64,000 nt of DNA from Kordia periserrulae (GTDB lineage Bacteria > Bacteroidota > Bacteroidia > Flavobacteriales > Flavobacteriaceae): assembly GCF_003054265.1 (NCBI RefSeq), contig NZ_QBKT01000001.1:806001-870000 (forward strand), written 5' to 3'. Position 1 is the stretch's first letter; each line of letters begins with the position of its first letter. The translations under genes and the position numbers were made by a program. Below, one piece after another: positions 16,945 to 24,799 of the stretch. The notes under the pieces are model-generated. The model did no database searches. It saw only the letters and a list, made by a program, of their open reading frames with translations, and was not told the DNA's origin.

Positions 16945-18234
16945 ATGAAAACAGTGAAGTGGTTTCAACAAAAAAGTAATCTGACAATAGGAATTGTATT
17001 CCTCGCGGCTTTTATATGGGTACTTTTACAGCCTGTTGTGCACTATCCAGATTCGGCAGGTTATCTTGAAATGCACATCATTCGCACGCCTGGTTATCCG
17101 CTATTTCTTCAAATTATACAAAGCGTATTTGGTGAACATTATGAAATTGGGATTGTTAGCATTCAGTTTTTATTCGGTTGTTTTGGGATATATTATTTCA
17201 TTCAAAAATTACGATTATACAAGATAATTAATGGTTTTTTTAGCATCTGTTTGGCAATTGTGTTGTTGCTTCCTTATGTTACAGGATTAAAAATTGCAAA
17301 CAATATACTTACAGAATCCATTTCGTATAGTTTATACCTAATTATTGTGGCGAAATTCATTTCGTTCTTTCTCTCAAAAAACACAAAAGAACTGTATTTT
17401 TCGCTTCCAATTTTGGCTTTGTTGCTCATCACGCGCTATCAATTTATCTACTTAATTCCGATTGCCTTGGGATTGCTATTTTGGGTAAGTTACGTTCAAA
17501 AAACACTTAAAAAACAGTTGCTTTTAATAGCATTATATATCACGCTTCCGCTGATGACTTCTCTCATCGACAGAACGTATCACAAAGCAGTTCACGGACA
17601 TTTTGTAAGTACACCGTGGACGGGAATGAACATGATAACGCTGCCTTTTTTTGTGTCGGATGCGGAAGATGCAACACTTTTTGACGATTCCACCGAAAAA
17701 AAATTTTTCCAAAATACCCATCACGATTTGGTGGCTTCACAAATGAATATCAACAATTTTGATACTACTGTTTTTCCGAATCCAACACAATTTTACATAG
17801 GACGATTTGCTGATATTACGATGGGACCGATTTACAAAAATGGTGTCGCAGTTTTGGATAAAACACTTTCGGAAAACGAAAAATTCATCGCATTGGATCA
17901 AATGACGTCCAAAATGACCAAGCCATTGTTGTTGGAAAATTTTTCAAAGTGGAAACGTATCTACATCAAAAATGCGATACACGGTTTTGGCGGTTTCAAA
18001 TACATGTTGTTATATCTGCTGATATCATTTTACAGCATATATATGTTGTTAAAACGCAATGAAAATAGTTATAAAGTCTTAGGACTGCTTTCGGGGTTGC
18101 TCATTGCGAATGTGCTTATTGTTGCGATTGGCATGCACGCCGTGGTTCGCTTTACTTTTTACAACGATTGGGTATTATTCCTCACGATTTTTGTATTATT
18201 GACTTCGCTTAACAAAAAACGGTATGAATCCTGA
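16945..18234 (+). CDS. Polytopic membrane protein, probable GT-C-type glycosyltransferase
   Basis: A 429-residue protein with about ten transmembrane helices. Near the N-terminus YPDSAGYLEM followed by RTPGYPLFLQ matches the acidic first-loop motif and R-x-PGYP of polyprenyl-phosphate-sugar-dependent GT-C enzymes. A long periplasmic loop (about 205-340) precedes the last helices. It is not assignable to a defined GT family by eye. The 3' end overlaps the start of the GT2 gene by 11 bases, so the two are likely co-expressed: the GT2 could charge a lipid carrier and this protein transfer the sugar. That division of labour is inference. Confidence 0.6.
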   Translation: MKTVKWFQQKSNLTIGIVFLAAFIWVLLQPVVHYPDSAGYLEMHIIRTPGYPLFLQIIQSVFGEHYEIGIVSIQFLFGCFGIYYFIQKLRLYKIINGFFSICLAIVLLLPYVTGLKIANNILTESISYSLYLIIVAKFISFFLSKNTKELYFSLPILALLLITRYQFIYLIPIALGLLFWVSYVQKTLKKQLLLIALYITLPLMTSLIDRTYHKAVHGHFVSTPWTGMNMITLPFFVSDAEDATLFDDSTEKKFFQNTHHDLVASQMNINNFDTTVFPNPTQFYIGRFADITMGPIYKNGVAVLDKTLSENEKFIALDQMTSKMTKPLLLENFSKWKRIYIKNAIHGFGGFKYMLLYLLISFYSIYMLLKRNENSYKVLGLLSGLLIANVLIVAIGMHAVVRFTFYNDWVLFLTIFVLLTSLNKKRYES

Positions 18235-19387
18235 ATTATCTGTCGTAATGCCTTGCCTAAATGAAGCAGAAACTTTGGAAATCTGCATCAAAAAAGCACA
18301 CGATTTCTTTGAAAAACATCAAGTTGCTGGAGAAGTGGTGATTGCTGATAATGGAAGCACCGATGGCTCTCAGGAAATTGCAAAACGATTGAACGCTCGT
18401 GTCGTTCCAGTAGCCGAAAAAGGCTATGGAAACGCACTCAAAGGCGGCATCAAAGCAGCGAAAGGAACCTATATTATTATGGGCGATGCGGATGACAGTT
18501 ACGATTTTTCGAAGTTGGAATTGTTCTTAGAAAAGCTTCGCGAAGGTTACGACTTAGTGATGGGAAATCGTTTTAAAGGCGGCGTTAAAAAAGGAGCGAT
18601 GCCTTTTTTGCATAAATACTTAGGAAATCCGGTATTGTCGTTTATTGGACGGTTGTTTTTTAATATTAAAATTGGTGATTTCCACTGCGGATTGCGAGGC
18701 TTTTCCAAAGAAGCCTTCTACAAAATGGAGGTCAATACCACAGGAATGGAATTTGCCTCAGAAATGATAGTAAAATCCAAACTCAACGGATTGACGATTA
18801 CGGAAGTTCCCACCATTTTACATCCAGATGGACGTTCGCGTCCGCCACACTTAAACACTTGGCGCGATGGTTGGCGACACCTACGGTTTTTACTGCTCTA
18901 CAGTCCGCGTTGGCTGTTTTTATATCCTGCATTTTTGTTAATCATTGTAGGAACTATTGTATCTGCACTTTTAATTGTAAAACCACTTCAATTCAACGGA
19001 ATCATCTTTGATGTACACACGCTTTTATACACAGCAAGTGCGGTCATCATCGGATTTCAATTTTTGATGTTTTACGGATTGACGAAGATTTTTGCGGTAG
19101 AAAACGGCTTGCTTCCCAAAAGCAATCGCTACACCAAATTGTTCAAGTTTTTTACCCTAGAAAAAGGATTGATTGTCGGTTTTCTAACCTTTGCGTTGGG
19201 AATCTATTTGAGTATTTCAGGATTTTTAGATTGGAAAGCGACAAGTTTTAGCGATTTAAAACCAGCGGAAACTTTACGCATTATTGTTCCTGCGGTGTTT
19301 ACCATCATGCTGGGATTGCAAATCATACTCTTTAGTTTCTTCTTTAGTATTTTGGGATTGAAGCAGCATATTAAAGAAGATAGCTAA
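18224..19387 (+). CDS. Family 2 glycosyltransferase, DPM1/dolichol-P-mannose-synthase-like, with membrane tail
   Basis: A 387-residue protein. The N-terminal GT-A domain (about 1-230) begins LSVVMPCLNEAETLE, continues with VIADNGSTDGS, and has the DxD-type motif MGDADDSYDF. MGNRFKGG and HCGLRGF are typical of the undecaprenyl/dolichyl-phosphate sugar synthase branch. About four C-terminal transmembrane helices follow (about 235-385). It presumably transfers a sugar from a nucleotide donor to polyprenyl phosphate at the inner face of the membrane. It overlaps the upstream GT-C-like gene. The sugar is not predictable. Confidence 0.85.
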   Translation: MNPELSVVMPCLNEAETLEICIKKAHDFFEKHQVAGEVVIADNGSTDGSQEIAKRLNARVVPVAEKGYGNALKGGIKAAKGTYIIMGDADDSYDFSKLELFLEKLREGYDLVMGNRFKGGVKKGAMPFLHKYLGNPVLSFIGRLFFNIKIGDFHCGLRGFSKEAFYKMEVNTTGMEFASEMIVKSKLNGLTITEVPTILHPDGRSRPPHLNTWRDGWRHLRFLLLYSPRWLFLYPAFLLIIVGTIVSALLIVKPLQFNGIIFDVHTLLYTASAVIIGFQFLMFYGLTKIFAVENGLLPKSNRYTKLFKFFTLEKGLIVGFLTFALGIYLSISGFLDWKATSFSDLKPAETLRIIVPAVFTIMLGLQIILFSFFFSILGLKQHIKEDS

Positions 19388-19482
19388 TAACCTTTATTTG
19401 CCATAATTTCTACTAAATGTGATTAAGTAAAAGAATTTAGTATAGATGCTAAATTCGTGAATCGATACACTAGCGAGTAAAG

Positions 19483-20157
19483 TTATATGGTTTTTGTTTG
19501 TATCACACTCACAAACTGATACTTTCCTTTAAAAATATACTTCACCAATGGTAAATGATTGTACAAATAGATTGGACAAATACGTTTGACTTCTTGCAAT
19601 TGTTGGTTCTCTAAAATAGCTTGAAAACTTTTTTGGGTAAAATAGCGCTTCGGAATGGAAACACCGTAGCCGTAATTCCCGATGATGTCTGCCAATTGGA
19701 GCAACGTTCTGGAGAAAAAACCGTATTCGAAATGATCTTTAATAATGATAAAATTGGCCACACGTTTCGCTTCTTGCAACAACCGATTTCTATTTTCGAC
19801 ATCGTGATGCAAAACATCGCTAAACAAAACCACATGAAAAGAAGCATCTGGAAAAGGCAGCGTTTTTCCATCAAAAGCAACATAATTTTTCCAATCTTTT
19901 GTGTTTGGGTAAATATCTACGCCAGTACCTTCAATATTGTGTCCTTTTTCAGAAATAATAGTGGTGATGGTCATATCGCCACAACCAATATCCAATAAAC
20001 GAATAGGACTTTTAGCAGCAACAGGCAACTGTTCAATTTCTTCTATAAAAAGCGAACTTAAAAGCGTAATTCGATGGCTGTGCGATGTTTTTTTATGAAA
20101 TCGAATCAGCAACTTATCGAAGAAACTTTTTTTATCTTTTGCTAGTGGAGAACTCAT
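19483..20157 (-). CDS. SAM-dependent class I methyltransferase
   Basis: The methyltransferase core has LLDIGCGDMTITT (motif I), a GVDIYP acidic post-I strand, LPFPDASFHVVLFSDVLHH (motifs II-III) and EAKRVANFIIIKDH. I start it at 20157 (MSSPLAKDKKSFF, giving about 224 residues). The open frame extends upstream to 20271, but those 38 residues look non-conserved and start inside AT-rich DNA. The substrate is unknown. It is convergent with the GT2 gene and divergent from the peptide-modification locus at 20673, so it could belong to either neighbourhood or to neither. Confidence 0.8.
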   Translation of the reverse strand: MSSPLAKDKKSFFDKLLIRFHKKTSHSHRITLLSSLFIEEIEQLPVAAKSPIRLLDIGCGDMTITTIISEKGHNIEGTGVDIYPNTKDWKNYVAFDGKTLPFPDASFHVVLFSDVLHHDVENRNRLLQEAKRVANFIIIKDHFEYGFFSRTLLQLADIIGNYGYGVSIPKRYFTQKSFQAILENQQLQEVKRICPIYLYNHLPLVKYIFKGKYQFVSVIQTKTI

Positions 20158-20672
20158 GAATGTGTCAATAAGCAGTAAAGGTACTAAATCTGTACTAGAG
20201 ATGTTCAAATCACACAAAAAGTAAGATATGAGTGTAAGGTTGTATTTATTTTTGCGACAAAATGCATCCAATTTTTTTCTTCACTAGAATCTTGCCTTTG
20301 AAATAACAAGAAAAAACACATAAAACAAGTTGTAATATCTTAAAAAACTTAGCATTACTTCACGTTTTTTTGATATCTTTTTTATAAAAAAATCATAAAT
20401 TTTCAAAAATTATTTCTTACAAATACAAGTCGTAAAATATGTTAAAATTTAAGAATGTTTGTCAGCAAAAAATCACCTATTTGTGCATAATTCAGCAGTT
20501 TGACAGAAAAATACGTCGTTAAAATTTTAATAAGATTGTATGTAAATGTTATAAAAAATATGTGAAAATTTTTGGATTATTTCAGTAAAATCGTTAAACA
20601 CTTAAAATAAATGTAGGATTTTTGTGTTATTGTTAGTAATATAGTATTGAACAAATTACACTATAAAATCGT
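20158..20672. other. AT-rich upstream region of the peptide locus
   Basis: About 515 bp between divergent genes. It is strongly AT-rich, with several T-tracts and only near-matches to TAnnTTTG (for example AATGTTTG near 20454 and AATTTTTG near 20567). I find no convincing gene. A 28-codon frame from about 20439 looks random. It presumably carries the promoter of the 20673 gene. Confidence 0.5.
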
Positions 20673-21809
20673 ATGGCTGAGTTATTAGAAAAAGACGCAA
20701 TCATTTCAGATATCAATGAAAAAATCAATACGGTAAAGATTTTACTGTATAAAGAAGCGCCGCATATTTTTGAGAAAATCGACTTTGACAACGATGAAAT
20801 TTTCTGTAGCCCTTTGTTATTTGCTTTTTTTAGACATAAAGTAATTAATACGTTTACGCCTGAAGAAGAAAAAGCGTTGCTAGAAGAATTTATGCAAGGC
20901 TATTATGTAGAAAAGCCTGAAACCTATAGCATAACACATTTATACAACGAAGAAGGAATTGCCTATATGCCAAGTGTTGGCTATTTTAAAAAGGGAGAAA
21001 ACACACCTTTTGCACCAACGGCATACGTTAAAGATTCTTCCGTAAAAATTCTGCGCTGTGCTACACCTTTTTTAAAAGTTATTTTAGACATACCGCTTGA
21101 AGATCAACAATGGGATGACGAATTGTACAACAATCGTATTGGGCAATTGAACAACGCAATGGATTTGATCCGAAAAAATGTTCCAGACCAATACAAATTG
21201 ATTGACCAATGTTGCGAGTATATTTATTTGTTCAACACAGATCCAAACAATTCCAATTCGTTTGCTAGTGGAAATGCGCTTGGATTGGCTTTTTTTAATG
21301 TTTATCAAGAAGAATACAACGAAATATTTTTCATCGACGACATTGCGCATCAAACAGGACATGTGATTATGAACAACTTGATGTTTAGCAAACCTACGTT
21401 CTACAAAATTGACCAAACGCAAGCTGTAGAAGAAATTCTGGGCAGACCAGATCATCGAAATGTCAACATCTTAATTCACGCTTTATACACATATTACACC
21501 ACATTTTATTGCTTAGACGAATGCATCACTGCAAATAGTTTTGAGGGAAAACTATACAAAGAAGCAGTGGCACGTATCGGATTTTACCAACGAAAGTGTC
21601 ACACCGATTTGCAAATACTGGATGTAGTCATTAAACATTTTGGCGGACTCGAAAATATGTTGACTGATAAAGGATTGAAGGTAATGAAATCCATTACCAA
21701 CAAATTTGAAGAAATTACACAAAAATGGGGAGAAACTATCAACGCGTACGATTTCTCGAACCAAACTTACAATTTCAGTTTCAAACTATTTGAAGAACTG
21801 AATCCATGA
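20673..21809 (+). CDS. Putative RiPP-modifying protein, HQTGH variant of the HEXXH peptide-modification family
   Basis: A 378-residue soluble protein without signal peptide. The motif H226-Q-T-G-H230 lies in IDDIAHQTGHVIMNN, and R258-P-D260-H-R262 lies in ILGRPDHRNVNIL, about 28 residues later. An HxxxH helix followed by RxDxR and a hydrophobic helix is the pattern I associate with the HEXXH motif putative peptide-modification domain found beside RiPP precursors. The usual Glu is Gln here. I recall reports that relatives are 2-oxoglutarate-dependent peptide beta-hydroxylases, unverified here. It is paralogous to the protein at 22206-23345 along the whole length and lies 103 bases before the GG-leader precursor. 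Enzyme assignment is moderate; involvement with the precursor is strongly suggested by context. Confidence 0.65.
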   Translation: MAELLEKDAIISDINEKINTVKILLYKEAPHIFEKIDFDNDEIFCSPLLFAFFRHKVINTFTPEEEKALLEEFMQGYYVEKPETYSITHLYNEEGIAYMPSVGYFKKGENTPFAPTAYVKDSSVKILRCATPFLKVILDIPLEDQQWDDELYNNRIGQLNNAMDLIRKNVPDQYKLIDQCCEYIYLFNTDPNNSNSFASGNALGLAFFNVYQEEYNEIFFIDDIAHQTGHVIMNNLMFSKPTFYKIDQTQAVEEILGRPDHRNVNILIHALYTYYTTFYCLDECITANSFEGKLYKEAVARIGFYQRKCHTDLQILDVVIKHFGGLENMLTDKGLKVMKSITNKFEEITQKWGETINAYDFSNQTYNFSFKLFEELNP

Positions 21810-21838
21810 AAAAAATAAGATTGAAAAATCTGAAAAAC

Positions 21839-21854
21839 ATTTGTGCGCACAAAT
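21839..21854. promoter_or_regulatory. Perfect 16-bp palindrome before the precursor gene
   Basis: ATTTGTGC GCACAAAT is a perfect palindrome, 29 bases after the stop of the HQTGH gene and 58 bases before the precursor ATG. It could be an operator for an independent precursor promoter or an mRNA hairpin marking a processing site. No T-run follows, so it is not a terminator. Confidence 0.5.
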
Positions 21855-21912
21855 AGGCGAAAACCGAAAAGCCTTAGAAAGAGTAGGTAAAACAACCTTT
21901 AAATTTAATATT

Positions 21913-22089
21913 ATGAGTAAATTATCATTCGCAGAATTAGCAAAAAAAGCTGATGCAATCGTATCAAACGAATTGTTAAACACTATTGCTGGAGGTGTAT
22001 CAGAACCATTTAGTGATTGTCATACTGACGACTGCCACTACGCTGTAGCTTCTGCACCATCTAGTCCATTAGACACAAGAAGCAAGTAA
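21913..22089 (+). CDS. GG-leader precursor peptide (candidate RiPP)
   Basis: 58 residues. The leader is MSKLSFAELAKKADAIVSNE followed by LLNTIAGG (residues 1-28), the amphipathic leader with double-Gly end typical of Bacteroidota natural-product precursors exported or cleaved after GG. The predicted core (residues 29-58) is short, acidic and His-containing, with a DCH-TD-DCH near-repeat giving Cys36 and Cys41, then a Ser/Pro/Ala tail. I chose the ATG at 21913. The frame runs 24 codons further upstream, but those residues are charged, lack leader character and include the palindrome. It is flanked by two paralogous modification-type proteins, and a strong terminator follows at once. No transporter is nearby. 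Product chemistry is unknown. Confidence 0.8.
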   Translation: MSKLSFAELAKKADAIVSNELLNTIAGGVSEPFSDCHTDDCHYAVASAPSSPLDTRSK

Positions 22090-22125
22090 TAATTTTTTAG
22101 TTGTATAACTAAAATTAAACTACAA

Positions 22126-22176
22126 AAGCAGAGATTTGATACACACTTTAGTGTTATCAATCTCTGCTTATTTTTC
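22126..22176 (+). terminator. Terminator/attenuator between precursor and second paralog
   Basis: A long stem (AAGCAGAGATTTGATA paired with TATCAATCTCTGCTT, interrupted by one bulge) with a short ACACACTTTAGTGT-type tip is followed by ATTTTTCT. It ends 30 bases before the next start codon. Such an element would let the precursor be made in excess over the downstream genes. Confidence 0.75.
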
Positions 22177-22205
22177 TACCAAAATTGATCTCGTAATACA
22201 AAAAT

Positions 22206-23345
22206 ATGCTTACCAAATTACTACCCATAAAACAAAATGCACTAGCGGATATTGTTAGAATTCTCATCTACAAAGAAGATGCTTCGCTGCTAACAAAAGT
22301 CAATCTGGAAGACGACCACGTGTTTTTAGAACCCTTGCTCATGGCGTATTTTAACAAAGCACAAACTGAAAAATCCTTTCCAGAAGGAATGTTGCCCGCG
22401 CTATTACAAGGATTTTTTTTGGAAGCAGAAATCATTGCTACGGATGTACTTTGCAATACAAATGATATCGCGTATGTTCCCGAAAAAGGATATTATAAAA
22501 AAGGAGCAACTTCACCATTTGAAGGTGTTCACATTATTCCAGAAACGACGGTTGAAGTCTTAAAATATGAAGTGCCGCTGCTGCGGAATGTGATTCATAT
22601 TGTGTCCAAACGCGATCCTATTGCAGAAAACGATTTGGTGATGAATACTTCGCTATTTGATCATAACATTACGCCGTTAACCAATGCTTTTCAACATCTA
22701 AAAAAGAACAATTCAGATTTTTATAATTTGATAGATTTGTGTGTGAAAAAATGTGCGTTCTACAAACTCATCGGTCGCTACAGTCGCTCGTTTGCTTCCA
22801 TCAACGCCAATGGCACTATTTATTTTGCGATTCCCGATGGAAAAGATGCAGAAGACGAAGTCTATTTTTTAGACATGATAGGATTTTTTACGGGGAAAAT
22901 GCTGCATACCACCTTATTTCACAAGCAAGAAGAACTCTTTAAAATCAATCACCGAACGCGAACTACCGAAATTGTGGAAACAGAAGAGCATCGCAATATA
23001 TATACGTTGTACAACAATACATTTTGCAATGTGATGGCGTGTGTAAGTTTGGAAAGTTGTGTAACATCCGATACATTTTCAGAACAGCAGCAGCAAGATG
23101 CAAAAGCACGTATGGCGTTGTATCTTAAAAAATACCAAGTAGACAGTCAAAAATTGGAAGCAGTCATTGCACATTTTTCAGGAATCGAAAATGTATTTGT
23201 AAAAGATGGCATTCAGATTTATCATTTTATGACCAATCATGCAAACCGAATTTTGGAAAACCATGAAGATATACTTGATGATTTTGATTTTTCAAATTTT
23301 CACTATCGAATGGAATATCCTGAATTCTCAAAAATAAATTCATAA
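22206..23345 (+). CDS. Paralog of the HQTGH protein lacking both metal-ligand histidines
   Basis: 379 residues, collinear with the protein at 20673-21809. Shared landmarks include xGYxKKGxxxPF near residue 100, FxxLDMI / FFIDDI, EHRNIYTLYNN opposite DHRNVNILIHA, and a common C-terminal segment IxHFxGxENxxxxxG. At the metal site I-A-H-Q-T-G-H becomes I-G-F-F-T-G-K: F227 and K231 replace both histidines, and the RxDxR arginine and Asp are E-x-E-H-R here. It is therefore probably non-catalytic, acting as a substrate-binding or scaffold partner. Degenerate metallohydrolase-like domains are known in RiPP enzymes such as FxsB. It is followed closely by a lipoprotein gene. Confidence 0.7.
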   Translation: MLTKLLPIKQNALADIVRILIYKEDASLLTKVNLEDDHVFLEPLLMAYFNKAQTEKSFPEGMLPALLQGFFLEAEIIATDVLCNTNDIAYVPEKGYYKKGATSPFEGVHIIPETTVEVLKYEVPLLRNVIHIVSKRDPIAENDLVMNTSLFDHNITPLTNAFQHLKKNNSDFYNLIDLCVKKCAFYKLIGRYSRSFASINANGTIYFAIPDGKDAEDEVYFLDMIGFFTGKMLHTTLFHKQEELFKINHRTRTTEIVETEEHRNIYTLYNNTFCNVMACVSLESCVTSDTFSEQQQQDAKARMALYLKKYQVDSQKLEAVIAHFSGIENVFVKDGIQIYHFMTNHANRILENHEDILDDFDFSNFHYRMEYPEFSKINS

Positions 23346-23373
23346 CATTCGTAAAATACCTGCCAAAACAACC

Positions 23374-23889
23374 ATGAAAGCGAACAAAACCTACATATAT
23401 ATAGCGCTACTTTTGGTGTTTCTGAGTTGTAATTCCAAAAAAGAAACAGAAGTCACGCAAAAACCTGAATATCTAGACGATATTGGCGACACCACATTCA
23501 ATCCAGCACTTGACAACGCCAATTTCAAATTTTGCGATTCCACCAACGTACTTCATAAAAGAGCTAGCGTTGCCTACACAGGTGGCATTACAGCCATGGA
23601 AAAAGAATTGATAAAAAAGTATAAAAAACAACCTGCATTTGAATCGTTTACAGGCTACTTTTTTATTCGTTTTGCGGTAAACTGTAACAATGAATCTGGA
23701 CGATTCCGTTGGGAAATCGTTGATGAAGAATTTAAAGAAACAAGCTGCCCCAAAGCGCTGGAAGAGGAAATCATTTCTACCGTTAAAAGTCTACAGCAGT
23801 GGAATTACCCAATTTACAGAGGAAAAAGTTACGACGGATATACGTTTATCATTGTAAAACTAAAAAACGGAAACATTCTACGCTCATGA
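23374..23889 (+). CDS. Lipoprotein with TonB-C-like domain, first member of a duplicated pair
   Basis: 171 residues. The lipoprotein signal has its lipobox at VFLSC. The C-terminal half (FFIRFAVNCNNESGRFRWEI ... LQQWNYPIYRGKSYDGYTFI) resembles the beta-alpha-beta fold of TonB C-terminal-like domains, but there is no energy-transducing TM or Pro-rich region. It overlaps the downstream TPR gene by 4 bases (ATGA). The same pair order recurs at 54501-55953, where the lipoprotein has the matching segment IRFVINCKGEAGRY. The function is unknown. It lies 28 bases after the pseudoenzyme gene, so it may be co-transcribed with the peptide locus. Confidence 0.7.
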   Translation: MKANKTYIYIALLLVFLSCNSKKETEVTQKPEYLDDIGDTTFNPALDNANFKFCDSTNVLHKRASVAYTGGITAMEKELIKKYKKQPAFESFTGYFFIRFAVNCNNESGRFRWEIVDEEFKETSCPKALEEEIISTVKSLQQWNYPIYRGKSYDGYTFIIVKLKNGNILRS

Positions 23890-24704
23890 AAAAAATACTC
23901 TTTACACTAGGATGCTTTTGCACGACTTTACTATTCAGTCAAGGAAATTGTTTATTATATCCTGAAGGAAGCGACGCGCGAAAAGCATGTGAACTTGCCT
24001 ATGAAGGGAAAAGTTTAAAACAAGGCAGCAGAGAATCGCAAGAAATGTTTGATTCCATTCTCAAACTCAATCCGGAATACGATTGGGCATACATGGAAAA
24101 ATCGGTAGCGTATTTAAAACGCGGACTTATTGTAGAAGGGTTGGAATTGCTCGACAAAGCTGTGGAATTGGAACCGAGATACAATCTTCCGTACAGAGCC
24201 TATTGGCACTTTCAAAACAGAAACTACAAACTTTGCATTCGCGATTTGGAACGCTATTACAAACTGCCAAACGCATTTATATACGAACTCACACCAGGTG
24301 GCGATAAAGACATGCGACTCTTATTAGCGATGTCGTATGCCAAAGAAGGAAATCTGCAAAAAGGCATAGAAACGGTGCAAAACTGTCTTAAAAGTTACAA
24401 ACGCGAATCTGATTTTGGCTTGGTCGATTATCATATTTTAGGCATGCTGTACGTAAAAAATAAGCAATACAAAAAAGCGTTGGAAGCATTTGACAAACAA
24501 CTCAAAATGACGGAAGATTATCCCGATTCCTATTACTATATGGGATTGGCGTACAAAGCGTTAAACAAACCAAAAGAAGCCAAAATGCATTTCGAAAAAG
24601 CCAAAGATAAATTCTTAGACGATTCTCATATTCGTAACGGATATTTATGTTATAAAGTGTATTATTCGGATGTGCTTGATGAAATTGACGCGCTTTCGGA
24701 GTAA
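23886..24704 (+). CDS. Secreted TPR protein, second member of the duplicated pair
   Basis: I start it at the ATG at 23886 (MKKILFTLGCFCTTLLFSQ, a clear signal peptide; 272 residues). The open frame begins at 23799, but the extra N-terminus would bury the signal peptide. At least four TPR-like units follow: AYLKRGLIVEGLELLDKAVELEPRY-type (about residues 65-95), IETVQNCLKSYK, YVKNKQYKKALEAFDKQLKM and YYYMGLAYKALNKPKEAKMHFEKA. It probably acts in the periplasm or at the surface as a protein-interaction scaffold for the lipoprotein whose gene overlaps it. Paralog at 55012-55953. Confidence 0.75.
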   Translation: MKKILFTLGCFCTTLLFSQGNCLLYPEGSDARKACELAYEGKSLKQGSRESQEMFDSILKLNPEYDWAYMEKSVAYLKRGLIVEGLELLDKAVELEPRYNLPYRAYWHFQNRNYKLCIRDLERYYKLPNAFIYELTPGGDKDMRLLLAMSYAKEGNLQKGIETVQNCLKSYKRESDFGLVDYHILGMLYVKNKQYKKALEAFDKQLKMTEDYPDSYYYMGLAYKALNKPKEAKMHFEKAKDKFLDDSHIRNGYLCYKVYYSDVLDEIDALSE

Positions 24705-24799
24705 TGCATACTTAAAAGAAGCATACTACTTCTCAACAAAAAGCTAAAGTTTATAGAAAATCAAATTCTTTTCAGAACTTTACAAAAAAAATTGTTTGT

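Noticed and set aside
20158-20271. N-terminal extension of the methyltransferase
   Set aside because: The extra 38 residues do not look like part of the methyltransferase fold, and the DNA is promoter-like. ATG 20157 gives a normal length.
20439-20525. 28-codon frame upstream of the peptide locus as another precursor
   Set aside because: No GG motif, no amphipathic leader, composition like translated AT-rich DNA.
21841-21912. 24-codon upstream extension of the GG-leader precursor
   Set aside because: It begins inside the 16-bp palindrome with a non-ATG codon and lacks leader character. The ATG at 21913 starts a canonical leader.
20673-23345. Lanthipeptide biosynthesis
   Set aside because: Neither paralog shows LanB, LanC or LanM motifs, and the core has few Ser/Thr near the Cys residues. 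The GG leader alone is not diagnostic.
23799-23885. Upstream start of the TPR gene
   Set aside because: It would bury the signal peptide and overlap the lipoprotein gene by 91 bases. The ATG at 23886 gives a signal peptide and a 4-base overlap.
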